A DNA stretch of 64,000 nucleotides from Hyaloperonospora brassicae (Eukaryota; Oomycota; Peronosporomycetes; Peronosporales; Peronosporaceae), in assembly GCA_947650285.1 (NCBI GenBank), contig CANTFL010001411.1, forward strand, positions 124,001 to 188,000, read 5' to 3'. This document shows positions 20,701 to 28,375 of the stretch, piece by piece (position 1 is the first letter of the stretch; every line of letters begins with the position of its first letter). A program made the position numbers and the translations under genes. A model generated the notes under the pieces. That model was given only the letters and a program-made list of their open reading frames with translations, made no database searches and was not told where the DNA came from.

Positions 20701-22479
20701 CCCGCTCATCATGATTTGCGATTGCGCATCATGTATGAGTGTCACGATGCCCCAACAAGCGGCCATCGTGGTAGAGAAAAGACTTACCTCACGGTAAGTC
20801 GCGACTTTTACTGGCCCCGCCAGTATCAGTTTGTTCGCAAGTACATCCGTGCTTGCGAAGTATGTCAACGGGTGAAGCCTAGTCCTTCATCCCGTGCGCC
20901 ATTGCAGCCTCTGCCTGTTCCGACAGAGTGCTGGCAGTCCGTTTCAATGGACTTCGTCTTCGGGTTTCCCGAAGACGCTCACAAGAATAATGGTATTCTT
21001 GTGTTTGTGGACCGATTCAGCAAGATGGTCCATCTTGCTGCTGTCCCTGAGTCAATCAAGGCTCAAGGTTGTGCTCGTGTCTTTCTAGACACGGTCTTTA
21101 GACTCCACGGGTTACCCCGTGAACTCGTATCCGACCGTGACCCTCGGTTCACGGCGGAATTTTGGAAAACCGTGTTCCGTACTCTCGGAACACGATTGAA
21201 GATGTCCACTTCTGACCATCCAGAAACAGATGGTCAGACGGAACGTGCGAACCGTGTCCTCGAAGAGATTCTTCGAGGATATGTCCACTCGTTTCCGAGT
21301 TGGAGCGAATTCCTACCCATGGTGGAATTCGCCATCAATAATTCGGTGCATGCTTCAACACAGCACACACCGTTTTACGTGAATGGCCTACGCCATCCAC
21401 GTGTGCCCACCCTTCTAGAGTGTGACTCTTGGATAAGGGGGGAAGGGACTCGCTCGAGCAAAAACCGTTTTGGCTCTTGCTCATCACGTGTCGACGCAAA
21501 CGTCGTCACGTATGATGCCGATGTCGATCAAGTCGACATCGATGAAGAAGATCATCTCAATAATAGCGAAGACGCTATTATTGATTCGGATGATGATGAC
21601 GATGCTGGTATATTCAGCATCGCCAACGATTATGCCAGCGAGGAAGAAGACAACCTCGCTGAAGAAGAGAGCAATCTCTTAGCAGTGCGCACGCAGCGCA
21701 CTGCTAAACAAAACAAAGAGTCAGCAGAGAACTTCCTGCTGACTCGAGAAGCGGTAGTCCGTTTCGTTCAGGACTCCATCGCAAATGCGGTGGACCGTCA
21801 GAAACGGAACGCAGACAAGAATGGAAGAGCAAATGTTCTTTCATTTAAGGTTAATGACCTAGTACTACTGTCTACGGTAAACCTACCTAGACATGCAGTC
21901 ACTAGTGTCGGCAGTAGTAAACTACTGCCGAAATACATTGGGCCATTTCGAGTGTTGCATCGCAAGGGCAATGCATACACACTCGAATTGCCACGTAGGA
22001 TGCGCACGCATCCTACGTTTTACGTGGGGAGGCTTAGGTCGTACTGTCAGTACGGGCCTTCTTCTTCCGATGAAGATAGCCCCCACGTTCAAGAACATCC
22101 ATCAAGTTCTTGCGTTCGCGCTCCAGACGATCCGTCTGGTCGCGCAGATATGATACCTCGGTATTCAACCGAGTTATCTCTCCGCGAGCTGTCGCCAGCT
22201 CGCCGAAAAGGAGCGGACATCCCGCTCGACCTGAAGCTGCGCCGTGGCATAATCGGCGCGATCCCTCGCCCGATCAGCCTCGTGACCCTTGCGGTTCTTC
22301 CGCACGGTGTCGGTCAAAGCGTAGCGCCGATCGCGCTCGTGCTTCAAGTCATCGCGCAATTCATCGATTGCGCGATCCATCTCGTAAGGGTCGAGATGGT
22401 GGGCCTGGGGTTCTGGAGGAGGTCTTTCCTCCTCCACCACATCCTTTGGTGGATGCTCACGGTGATCAACGCTTTCTAG
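17746..22479 (+). CDS. pol: Gypsy-1 Pol: protease, reverse transcriptase, RNase H, integrase
   Basis: This is an intact frame of about 1,550 residues, read here from the frameshift site; counting below is from 17,818. The aspartic protease has LVDCGASNNF at residues 38-47. Reverse transcriptase starts near 420 and has SYFDDVFVHS near 595. RNase H has VVCDASDFAIGCAL near 748 and TDHASL near 818. The integrase zinc finger (HHDLRLRIMYECH to CEVCQ) starts near 963. The catalytic core has D (SMDF, near 1044), D (SDRDPRF, near 1103) and E (TDGQTERAN, near 1138) with the D-35-E spacing. A GPF/Y-type module (YIGPFRVLHRKGNAYTLELP) follows near 1370. It then ends in about 100 hydrophobic or Arg-rich residues without a known domain, because the chromodomain is in another frame. 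All catalytic residues seen are intact. The first possible non-ATG start is TTG at 17,818; no ATG exists upstream in frame. Confidence 0.93.
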   Translation, partial: KKWSGSVGAERPTDPATSREFANLLTKVAPDTQSLCVSAPGDDVSLITLKLEATNDLSLRALVDCGASNNFVRRQSLEGRRLKFVERDIPLTRMTVRLATGASITVEKRVVGIHYTLEGEQYDDDFIVLDLDDKFDVILGLPWLRKYEPRVSWQHRSVKMPAACSSDGHLMNILERPQACGCSASECDGLTCGTVVSTTAQGHSVVDHYTVEQAPGGCTEVQAAPKVHHSNKSSGPGHGCMPSGQHLRRNKSVAPKGQHENPRSTGESTVEDRFLTVVAQPQSEDVEGISPHVLEEGVPQELLAEGSGPQQPVEARSQEETETLNVLVNDGSSVGAYTLDLIVPPKLTSEITQLPTLEPKRFLRDLRSGKVKQICVLVTEDEYVTDIRSATVFAENERVLSSSSMDESVLDEKTRIERYASQSWESLQANPLYKDLIEFRDVFPESVPCELPKDKGTRHEIELKPGSKYCVMKQWPLPREQVIAIDKFFADRLAAGHVRESTSPHSSPTFCVRKATGGWRIVHAFNKLNAATVPAQTPIPRKDVIIDGMSKSTIFSSMDLMDGFYQILMRERDVPFTAVSTPSGMLWEWLVMPQGLSNAPATFNRCVTNLLRPVRDFAPSYFDDVFVHSRAMDGKTDVEVHRTHVRQVLQLMRKHKLYANLKKCIFAASEIPLLGCIVGKHGVRPDPEKIKAITDWPVPVDVKGLRKFLGLAAYLHKYSRNYAEMTVHLSCLLKKNVKWSWNAECQRSFEGIKQSLMQSPILAIADQDRPFHVVCDASDFAIGCALMQFDADGAERVICYQSRQLQAAERNYPVHDKELLAMKYALAKFRVYLLGDRPFVVYTDHASLRTAVNSPHLSQRMARWLSFFAEYNFSVEYKPGRLNVVADALSRRPDFEPDAQSNSEDKPTVATLSVSVPSSSLLDDVRKAYAEDKGLLRLMDHLVNPSSKSMRDLPALYRSSSDRYSTRNGLLYYTAVADDTPRVVVPAHHDLRLRIMYECHDAPTSGHRGREKTYLTVSRDFYWPRQYQFVRKYIRACEVCQRVKPSPSSRAPLQPLPVPTECWQSVSMDFVFGFPEDAHKNNGILVFVDRFSKMVHLAAVPESIKAQGCARVFLDTVFRLHGLPRELVSDRDPRFTAEFWKTVFRTLGTRLKMSTSDHPETDGQTERANRVLEEILRGYVHSFPSWSEFLPMVEFAINNSVHASTQHTPFYVNGLRHPRVPTLLECDSWIRGEGTRSSKNRFGSCSSRVDANVVTYDADVDQVDIDEEDHLNNSEDAIIDSDDDDDAGIFSIANDYASEEEDNLAEEESNLLAVRTQRTAKQNKESAENFLLTREAVVRFVQDSIANAVDRQKRNADKNGRANVLSFKVNDLVLLSTVNLPRHAVTSVGSSKLLPKYIGPFRVLHRKGNAYTLELPRRMRTHPTFYVGRLRSYCQYGPSSSDEDSPHVQEHPSSSCVRAPDDPSGRADMIPRYSTELSLRELSPARRKGADIPLDLKLRRGIIGAIPRPISLVTLAVLPHGVGQSVAPIALVLQVIAQFIDCAIHLVRVEMVGLGFWRRSFLLHHILWWMLTVINAF

Positions 22480-22661
22480 TGGAGCGTATCTTGAATCACC
22501 GTGACGATTCAGGATCAAGGACGAGCTACCTCGTCCAGTGGCGGGGGTATCCACCCTCTTGGAACAGCTGGGAGCCCCGCTCTCAGCTGTTGATGGATGT
22601 TGAAGGTCTCGTCCACCAATATGACGAGACCCATCCGATGAGTCCTGTGGCCCATCGGTAA
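22110..22661 (+). CDS. Chromodomain frame of gypsy-1, -1 relative to pol
   Basis: This frame overlaps the 3' end of pol and continues 182 bp beyond it. From about 22,425 it encodes [21 protein letters not shown] and then a chromodomain ([32 protein letters not shown]) to the stop at 22,659-22,661. In chromoviruses this domain ends the integrase and guides insertion to particular chromatin. Here it is not in the pol frame. The same frame offset occurs in the relative at 32,982-33,242. It could be joined by a second frameshift, by splicing, or be separated by a mutation. No clear slippery heptamer was found by eye. Confidence 0.7.
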   Translation: MRSRSRRSVWSRRYDTSVFNRVISPRAVASSPKRSGHPARPEAAPWHNRRDPSPDQPRDPCGSSARCRSKRSADRARASSHRAIHRLRDPSRKGRDGGPGVLEEVFPPPPHPLVDAHGDQRFLVERILNHRDDSGSRTSYLVQWRGYPPSWNSWEPRSQLLMDVEGLVHQYDETHPMSPVAHR

Positions 22662-23637
22662 ACACGCGCCCTAGGCGCTTGTAGACGGATTGCAAGTTTG
22701 CAATCGCGTCACGCATCTCCTCCGAGAGATGTGCCCTTCCCCAGGGCGAACTTAGGGAGTACACATCCCTATGTGCACGCTGCGAGTTGTCAACACAACT
22801 CGCACAAGGGTCTCCCCATGTGAGGCAAGGAATGCCTGCCTCACTCGATAAACAATGCAACCGGTACCTAGCACCGGTTGGCGTTCGCCGTTCGAACCTG
22901 AGGCGTGTTGCCTCAAGTTTCTTGAGCCACCCCTCTCGTCCAAAATTCTTGACGTTTTGGACGAACGCGTTCCACGCAGCCAAAAGCGATGTTTTGTCAC
23001 GCTTTTGGTTGCTATTGTACCATCGATGTCTAAGGAAGACATCGAGATAAAAGTCTTCTTCAGCGCGAAAGTTCTTCGCGCTGGGACTCAAGCCGTGAAG
23101 CTCGGTTGCATCGAATAAGGGTATTCGATGGTGTTGGCCTGTCTCGTGAGACAGGCTATTGATGAGCCGTTCGGGCAAACGCCACGGCTTCAGCTCATCA
23201 CGCTTCACAGTGGTACCTTTGTTGGTACCACGGCTGTCAGTATGACGATGGGTTGCACCATCGTCAAGTCGCTCGTGCGAAGGAGCACGAGCTGATTGCG
23301 GTGATGAGCAAACATACTCATCATCAGATTCGTCATCACTGCCGAACAGACTGTGTTGCAACTCACGAGTCCGTTCGTTCGGCAGTGGCCTTGGCGAATA
23401 CTGAGGCGTCGCCGGTGAGCGAGACGCCTCTGGAGCATTGCCCGAGTCAGACACGTCTGACTCGCCAGAGTAGATGACCTCCACATCGGGGTCATCGTAC
23501 GCACGCGGCGTGATACCGCGTGCACCTGCAGCACCTGTTGCTGCAGGCGAAGAAGGGGCGGCAGACGACGAAGCGTCTGCCGCAGAGGCTTGCACAGCAC
23601 CAGGCTGTGTGGGTCTTGAGTCACCTCGCATAGACAT
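22174..23637 (-). CDS. Antisense ORF of gypsy-1 (487 codons), unknown function
   Basis: This long minus-strand frame starts 130 bp inside the 3' LTR and ends opposite the end of pol. The N-terminal 130 residues are Ala/Ser/Asp-rich with an acidic run (SDDESDDEY). The middle (about 155-305) looks globular: [40 protein letters not shown], and a Cys-rich [19 protein letters not shown]. The last 100 residues are charged and likely coiled coil ([18 protein letters not shown] and after). No known family is recognised. The dead relative keeps matching pieces in the same antisense frame, with conservative changes ([13 protein letters not shown] against LHRLSRDTGLPCL). That supports a real protein. 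Antisense transcription from the 3' LTR is the likely promoter, by inference. Confidence 0.65.
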   Translation of the reverse strand: MSMRGDSRPTQPGAVQASAADASSSAAPSSPAATGAAGARGITPRAYDDPDVEVIYSGESDVSDSGNAPEASRSPATPQYSPRPLPNERTRELQHSLFGSDDESDDEYVCSSPQSARAPSHERLDDGATHRHTDSRGTNKGTTVKRDELKPWRLPERLINSLSHETGQHHRIPLFDATELHGLSPSAKNFRAEEDFYLDVFLRHRWYNSNQKRDKTSLLAAWNAFVQNVKNFGREGWLKKLEATRLRFERRTPTGARYRLHCLSSEAGIPCLTWGDPCASCVDNSQRAHRDVYSLSSPWGRAHLSEEMRDAIANLQSVYKRLGRVFTDGPQDSSDGSRHIGGRDLQHPSTAESGAPSCSKRVDTPATGRGSSSLILNRHGDSRYAPLESVDHREHPPKDVVEEERPPPEPQAHHLDPYEMDRAIDELRDDLKHERDRRYALTDTVRKNRKGHEADRARDRADYATAQLQVERDVRSFSASWRQLAER

Positions 23638-23754
23638 GTTAGCTATGCGAGGTCAAGCGGAAAGTGAGTGGAACGGACCAAACAAGTACTCCCTGTCCCA
23701 ATGGTGGCCAACGGGTGGCCTCCATATTTCGATAGTCACACGGTGACTATCAGT

Positions 23755-23766
23755 TAAGGGGGGTGA
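23755..23766 (+). other. Polypurine tract of gypsy-1
   Basis: AAGGGGGGTGA lies directly before the 3' LTR start, the usual site of plus-strand priming. Confidence 0.75.
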
Positions 23767-24156
23767 TGTAACGGGGCAGCCCGTTACATAATATTGTCAC
23801 TTAAGGAAAGTGACAATAAAGAATATAAAGATGGATATTCTTTAAACAATATCACCGAAGCGGTGATATTGAAGGGTCGACCAGAAGGGTCTGTTCATTG
23901 GTTGATATCGTGATGATATCAACCCACCAATCGCCGCAAGACGCGCGCAATGAGTGGTGACGAGACGTCACCATACATGCAGTTATATTAGTATAATTGA
24001 ATTAAGTCAAACGAAGAGACAGTAGTTTAAAGACTTAATTTATTAATATAACAGTTCTACTTTTACCCTACCTACGCTTCCTCGCTCGCCACGTGTACGT
24101 CCGTCGGGGCACCCGAATCCCTTGCGTTAAGTTACGCAAGGGTGTGCCCCGTTACA
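23767..24156 (+). repeat. 3' LTR of gypsy-1 (390 bp)
   Basis: It reads identical to 16,179-16,568. It is followed directly by the target duplication GAAAC (24,157-24,161). Confidence 0.95.
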
Positions 24157-24375
24157 GAAACATCCTGAAAGGAATGACCAAAACCCCCCTCTCTCCTCTC
24201 TCAGACCGTCCAGACCGCTCTTCTCGCCAGCACGAAGACTACGTGTTTCACTCACACGAAGAGAAGGAGCCGTTGCAGGAGGTGTCTTGTTCTCGGACAT
24301 GGCCGCGTTGGCTGCAGATCCGGTCGCGTAAAGAGAAGCCACAACAATGTCCACGTAGAGACTCGTGAGGCGCAT
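24157..24375 (-). pseudogene. 5' part of RxLR effector 3, cut by gypsy-1
   Basis: This 73-codon segment starts at the ATG at 24,375 with a signal peptide (MRLTSLYVDIVVASLYATGS) close to that of effectors 1 and 2, then SENKTPPATAPSLR. It has a canonical RxLR (RSLR in SETRSLRAGEK) and an EER (LREERGG) about 11 residues later. The frame then runs into the 3' LTR after a codon boundary and ends in LTR-encoded residues at 24,127. The rest of the gene is at 16,105-16,173. It is the most canonical effector of the family here, but it is broken. Upstream sequence (24,376-24,500) resembles that of the other copies, which suggests a shared promoter. Confidence 0.8.
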
Positions 24376-26719
24376 CTTTGCCGTTGGTGTCGAGGAGATG
24401 AAGGTGGTTGGTAGTCGGTGGTCTTTCGGGTGCGTGGTGAATTGTTGAATGAGATCGAGTGATGAAACGAGATGGAATTCACAGCAGGGCGCTGGTAGCG
24501 TCTTGCTGATCAGTCATTCTCTTGTCTCTCCTTCTGCTTAAGAGTTATTTCGCGCGCGTCGATGCACCGTCCGAACTGCCTCTACCAGGTACCTCCCAAT
24601 CGTGTTCTGGATGGCGCGTGCGATCAGATCGCTAGCCTCTCTTACATTTCCCTTGATTCTCATTCAGAAAGGACTCACATCGCTTGTGACTTCACATCAT
24701 TGTGAAGCTGATCCCTGATTTCTTCGACACTGGCTCCGTACTTCCAAGATACGAGAGACGGTATCTACTGGACTATGGCCAACAAGACCCCGACACCGTC
24801 GTCGACTCGTTCTATCAAGCTTCCATCAGTTCTGTCAGCTTATCGCAGCGTCCTTCATGCAACACCAACAATAACCTTTAGCACTCGCGCAAATCGTACT
24901 GCTAAGCTACAGATGCCGCATCTTGTTTCGCTGCTATAGCAATTAGTACCTCTGAGAAAGGAATGCAGGCCTGTCTGCTAGAAGGCGCGTGCTGCGCCCG
25001 TCTTGCGCACTTCGCGAGGTTAGCTTCGTTGACATTCTTTTTGTTTTTGTTGTCTGTCGCTTCTACCCTCGATCCGTGAAACTGCTTACTGAAGTGAGCA
25101 CACGTAACACTCATCTTGCAAATTGTGATTCAAGCCTTTTGCTTTCGAAAAGACATATGGTGTATGCAGAGACCATCAAACTGAGACAATGATCTAGGTC
25201 CAGCCGATTCGATTGGCATAGAGCACGAGATTAGACGGTCAGCCCTATGGACAAGAATTCCACAAGGATCCGCGAAAGCTATGTCACGGTCGGACAGTCG
25301 ACACTCTTTCTTGGCACGACGTCTGCAACGAAGCTGTCGTGCCACGAAAAAAACTCCTTTACTCTGCTTGCCAACTACGTGTAACATCAAACTCTTCTAC
25401 TCTGCATGCAAATCCGTGTACCATCTTTTGCAAAAAGACTCGACAGCTGTCGATTAGTATGAGCCCGTCACGACAAGACCAGAATCCGATTTCACCAGTT
25501 AGCTGAATTTTATAAAAGCAAAAAATGGGAAAGTACACATAAGTGTAAAAAAGGATACAAAAGTACAAAAAGGATACAATAAATAAAGCAAATGCACCAC
25601 GCATACGCGTCACCTAATCTGCCACATACTCAAAGATAAAGCAAAGACACCAACGATGTCGACGGCACAGCCAAATGTACACATATCTGGGATCATTCAT
25701 ATACACACGTCCACGTGTAGCTCCGTAATTTCCTCTATGTAGAGCAAGTCAACCACCACGGAAGCGGCCAAGGATTACGTCAAGATGGCAACCTAAGCCT
25801 TTCCAAGTGGAACAGGTCTCCCAGCCATGCGTCCTCTGTCCCCTGAAGCAGATTGAAGCACGCAACGCGGCCCAGCCATCCGGCCAAGAGCGCGCACAAG
25901 ATTCTAACCCGAACTTGGTCATTACTAAATATCACCTGGGCTTTCGGGAGTGTCCCCGTGACGCCTGGAGTATGCAGGCAGCAGAATGAGGAACGTGGTA
26001 GGAGAAAGTTCGTGTTACGGTAGATACCCGAGGTGATTTTTCACAAGCAGATGTCTGAAGTAGTGAAAAGTGGCTCTAATACATTGTCTGCCCTCTCTCT
26101 CTCCATCATTCCCTCCCTTCGTTTGCTACGAATAATCGTTTCATTTTTTCCAGCCGACAGTCGTTCCCAAGAGAAGAATGGGGCGATGACGTTTCAAGCG
26201 CAGGCTGACACTGCTAGTGTTGTTGATTGGGGTTAGATCGTGATATCACGATACATCCAACAAGTTGTTTGTTGTGTCGATCAGTCTTCTTCCATCACGT
26301 TGCTTCCGTGACGTTGCTCATATCACGATGCTTCCGTCAAGTTCTTTGTTGCGTCTAACAGTTTTCCCTCAAAAGTTGCTTCCGTAACATTACTCATATA
26401 ACGTTGCTTCTATCACGTTGCTTCTATCACGTTGCTTCTATCACGTTGCTTCTATCAGCTGCTCGTATCGCGCTGCCTCTATCTCTTTTATTGAGATCGA
26501 CAAATTTGATGGGATAGCTGTGTATGGCTGTCGCCTTGGCGGTATTGTTGACCGTTGGCGCGATGAGACAGCGCATTCTCAAAATGGCGCTTGCAACATG
26601 CTGTAGACGATGTGCAATGTACGACCGAAGGCTGCACTACACGACGGACGCAACAAGGCAACGAGAGGAGACAAAATACTGGAGAGCTAGCAAGGAGATA
26701 TTAGTGGTATGGCTGTGGA
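24376..26719. repeat. Block Y: segmental duplicate, left part
   Basis: This stretch matches 54,430-54,739 and 59,549-61,420 in the same orientation, with the copia element removed from the latter. Shared landmarks include ACGAGAGAC(G/C)GTATCT, GACAAGAATTCCACAAGGATCC and GAGAAGAATGGGGCG. It carries the upstream region of effector 3, and no clear gene otherwise. It is cut at 26,719 by gypsy-2 and continues at 34,991. Confidence 0.8.
26401..26456 (+). repeat. 14 bp tandem repeat (ACGTTGCTTCTATC), four perfect copies
   Basis: Copies start at 26,401, 26,415, 26,429 and 26,443. More degenerate copies are seen upstream from about 26,285. The duplicate block at 61,125-61,150 has only about two copies, so the array has grown or shrunk after duplication. 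Confidence 0.85.
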
Positions 26720-27186
26720 TGTAACGGGGTGAGCCCGTTGTATAAAAATTGGTATGAATGCATGTTTTTTTGAATATTATCTTTTTAGATAATATTCAAT
26801 CAACATCACTCGAGAAGATGTGATGTTGACGGAATGTTACCCTCGGGGGTAACACTCTTTGGGTGCTCCACTTAGTGGTTGATGTACACGGTACATCAAA
26901 CATATTAAACACCAATCGCTGCTAGACGCGCGCAATGGGTGGTGAGCGAGAAACCCACATAGGAGGTTGTAGGTTTATATAGTTATATTAAGACAGCCAT
27001 AATTTATTAAAAAAACATAACTATACTAAATACAATTCCACTTTTTCCCTTAAACAGAGCTTCCAAGTTCTGATTCCCTCCTCGCGCTTCCTCACGACAT
27101 GAGTACGTGACGTAGAGAGCACGCAACCGTGTGTTCAGTCAGCATAAGGTCTTACCAGTCATCTGGTATGGGCGTGCCCTGTTACA
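26720..27186 (+). repeat. 5' LTR of gypsy-2
   Basis: It differs from 34,526-34,990 at roughly 15 positions (about 3 percent by eye). It contains paired hairpins such as GAATATTATCT with AGATAATATTC, CAACATCAC (26,801-26,809) with GTGATGTTG (26,820-26,828), and TTGATGTAC (26,879-26,887) with GTACATCAA (26,891-26,899). Confidence 0.93.
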
Positions 27187-27239
27187 CTTGGTAGCACTTT
27201 GTAGTCCTTCCAACGGCCACAACCAACTCATTTAACATT

Positions 27240-28375
27240 GACATGTTGCATGAATAAGAAATCTTTTACGCCACACGTGAAGGCTTCAGCCATTTGAGTT
27301 ACATCGAATGGAGTGCGGTATAACGTATGAGTTCTACCGTAGGCGAAACCGCCATTTGTGTAATGTTAGAGTCTCTTAAGAGAGACCAACAACATGCCGC
27401 TATAGCCGGGTTCACTCAAAGTCAACTTGTAGCCGAGAGAGAGAAAGTATCCTTGCTTACCAGTAACGCTCTTAGCAGGCTGAGCAGCTGAGAGAACTCG
27501 GTGCTCAATCGACAAATCTATTGAGATTGCACTATTACAATGCTGCTGTGGGCGGGACGACACGCATCGCCCCGAAAGTTTGAAGATAGACATCTCCAAG
27601 TACAGAGAAGTCGGGGAAGACTCATTGTTAAAATCGTTCGTCGAATTCGACGATGCACTGAAGACACATCGTATTGACGATGAGCAAATGAAACTCGCAT
27701 TTGCTCAAACTCACTTGGAAAGACGTGCTGAGACTTGGGCATTAGGACTGGAGATGGGCGACCCATATACATCCCAGTCGCTAGAAGCCCGCTCAAACGA
27801 ACGTTTGAACCGCCACGGGCTGAGTTAAGGGCTAGATCAGAGCTACTGAAGCTCAAGCAGGGTAAGCGTGATGTACACACAAACGCTCAGCATATACGAC
27901 TCCACGCGGGTAGTATAATTGCTAAACCAGTTTATGAGCACTCGTTGATTAGTGTGTATATGAAAGGGCTTGAAGAAGGGACCGTCAGGAACCACCTGTT
28001 TCGCATAAAGTTGGATACGCCTGGACAAGAGATTTCAGCTACCGAACAGGAGGACTTTAGCTTGAGGTGAGCTCATGCTAGCTCGAACTCTGATTAACCG
28101 AGATGACAAGAGACCGGAGGTCCAGAGCCAATGGACCTCTGCTATGTGGAGAGATAGATACCTCGCTTTCCAATGACAATCAATTGCAGAAGTGCAATCG
28201 CTTTCAGAAGTAAGGACACTACGCCTATGAGTATTGTGCCTCACATCCAGTAAGAAATATACTGAGCGAAACGACCGACCATTTGCCAAGAAGAGCAATG
28301 GTCGTAGGTCCAACGCTGATGCAAGACCGCAACAGCGAATTGGACCATCAAAACATGGACGGGGTCAGTAGGGCA
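27240..28375 (+). pseudogene. Gag remnant of gypsy-2
   Basis: Pieces align with gypsy-1 Gag over its length. Examples are HRIDDEQMKLAFAQTHLERR at 27,580-27,828 and LLKLKQGKRDVHTNAQHIRL at 27,735-28,070. The zinc knuckle region near 28,195 survives in altered form. Several stops and frameshifts separate the pieces. The sequence at the gag-pol junction keeps the 9 bp stem (TCAGTAGGG with CCCTACTGA, near 28,364-28,388), but the slippery run is now AAAACAT. Confidence 0.85.

Larger units (their letters stand above)
16179..24156 (+). mobile_element. Gypsy-1: complete Ty3/gypsy chromovirus, 7,978 bp
   Basis: The element runs from TGTAACGGGG to CCCCGTTACA, bounded by a perfect GAAAC duplication. 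In order it has: 5' LTR, a primer-binding-site-like TGGTAGCACTTTG two bases inside, gag, pol (protease, RT, RNase H, integrase), a chromodomain in another frame, an antisense ORF, a polypurine tract (AAGGGGGGTGA) and the 3' LTR. The LTRs read identical over 390 bp, so insertion is recent. gag and pol are open over their whole length. It landed in an RxLR effector gene. The whole element, coding regions included, is packed with short perfect inverted repeats (see findings). A relative is at 26,720-34,990. Confidence 0.95.
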
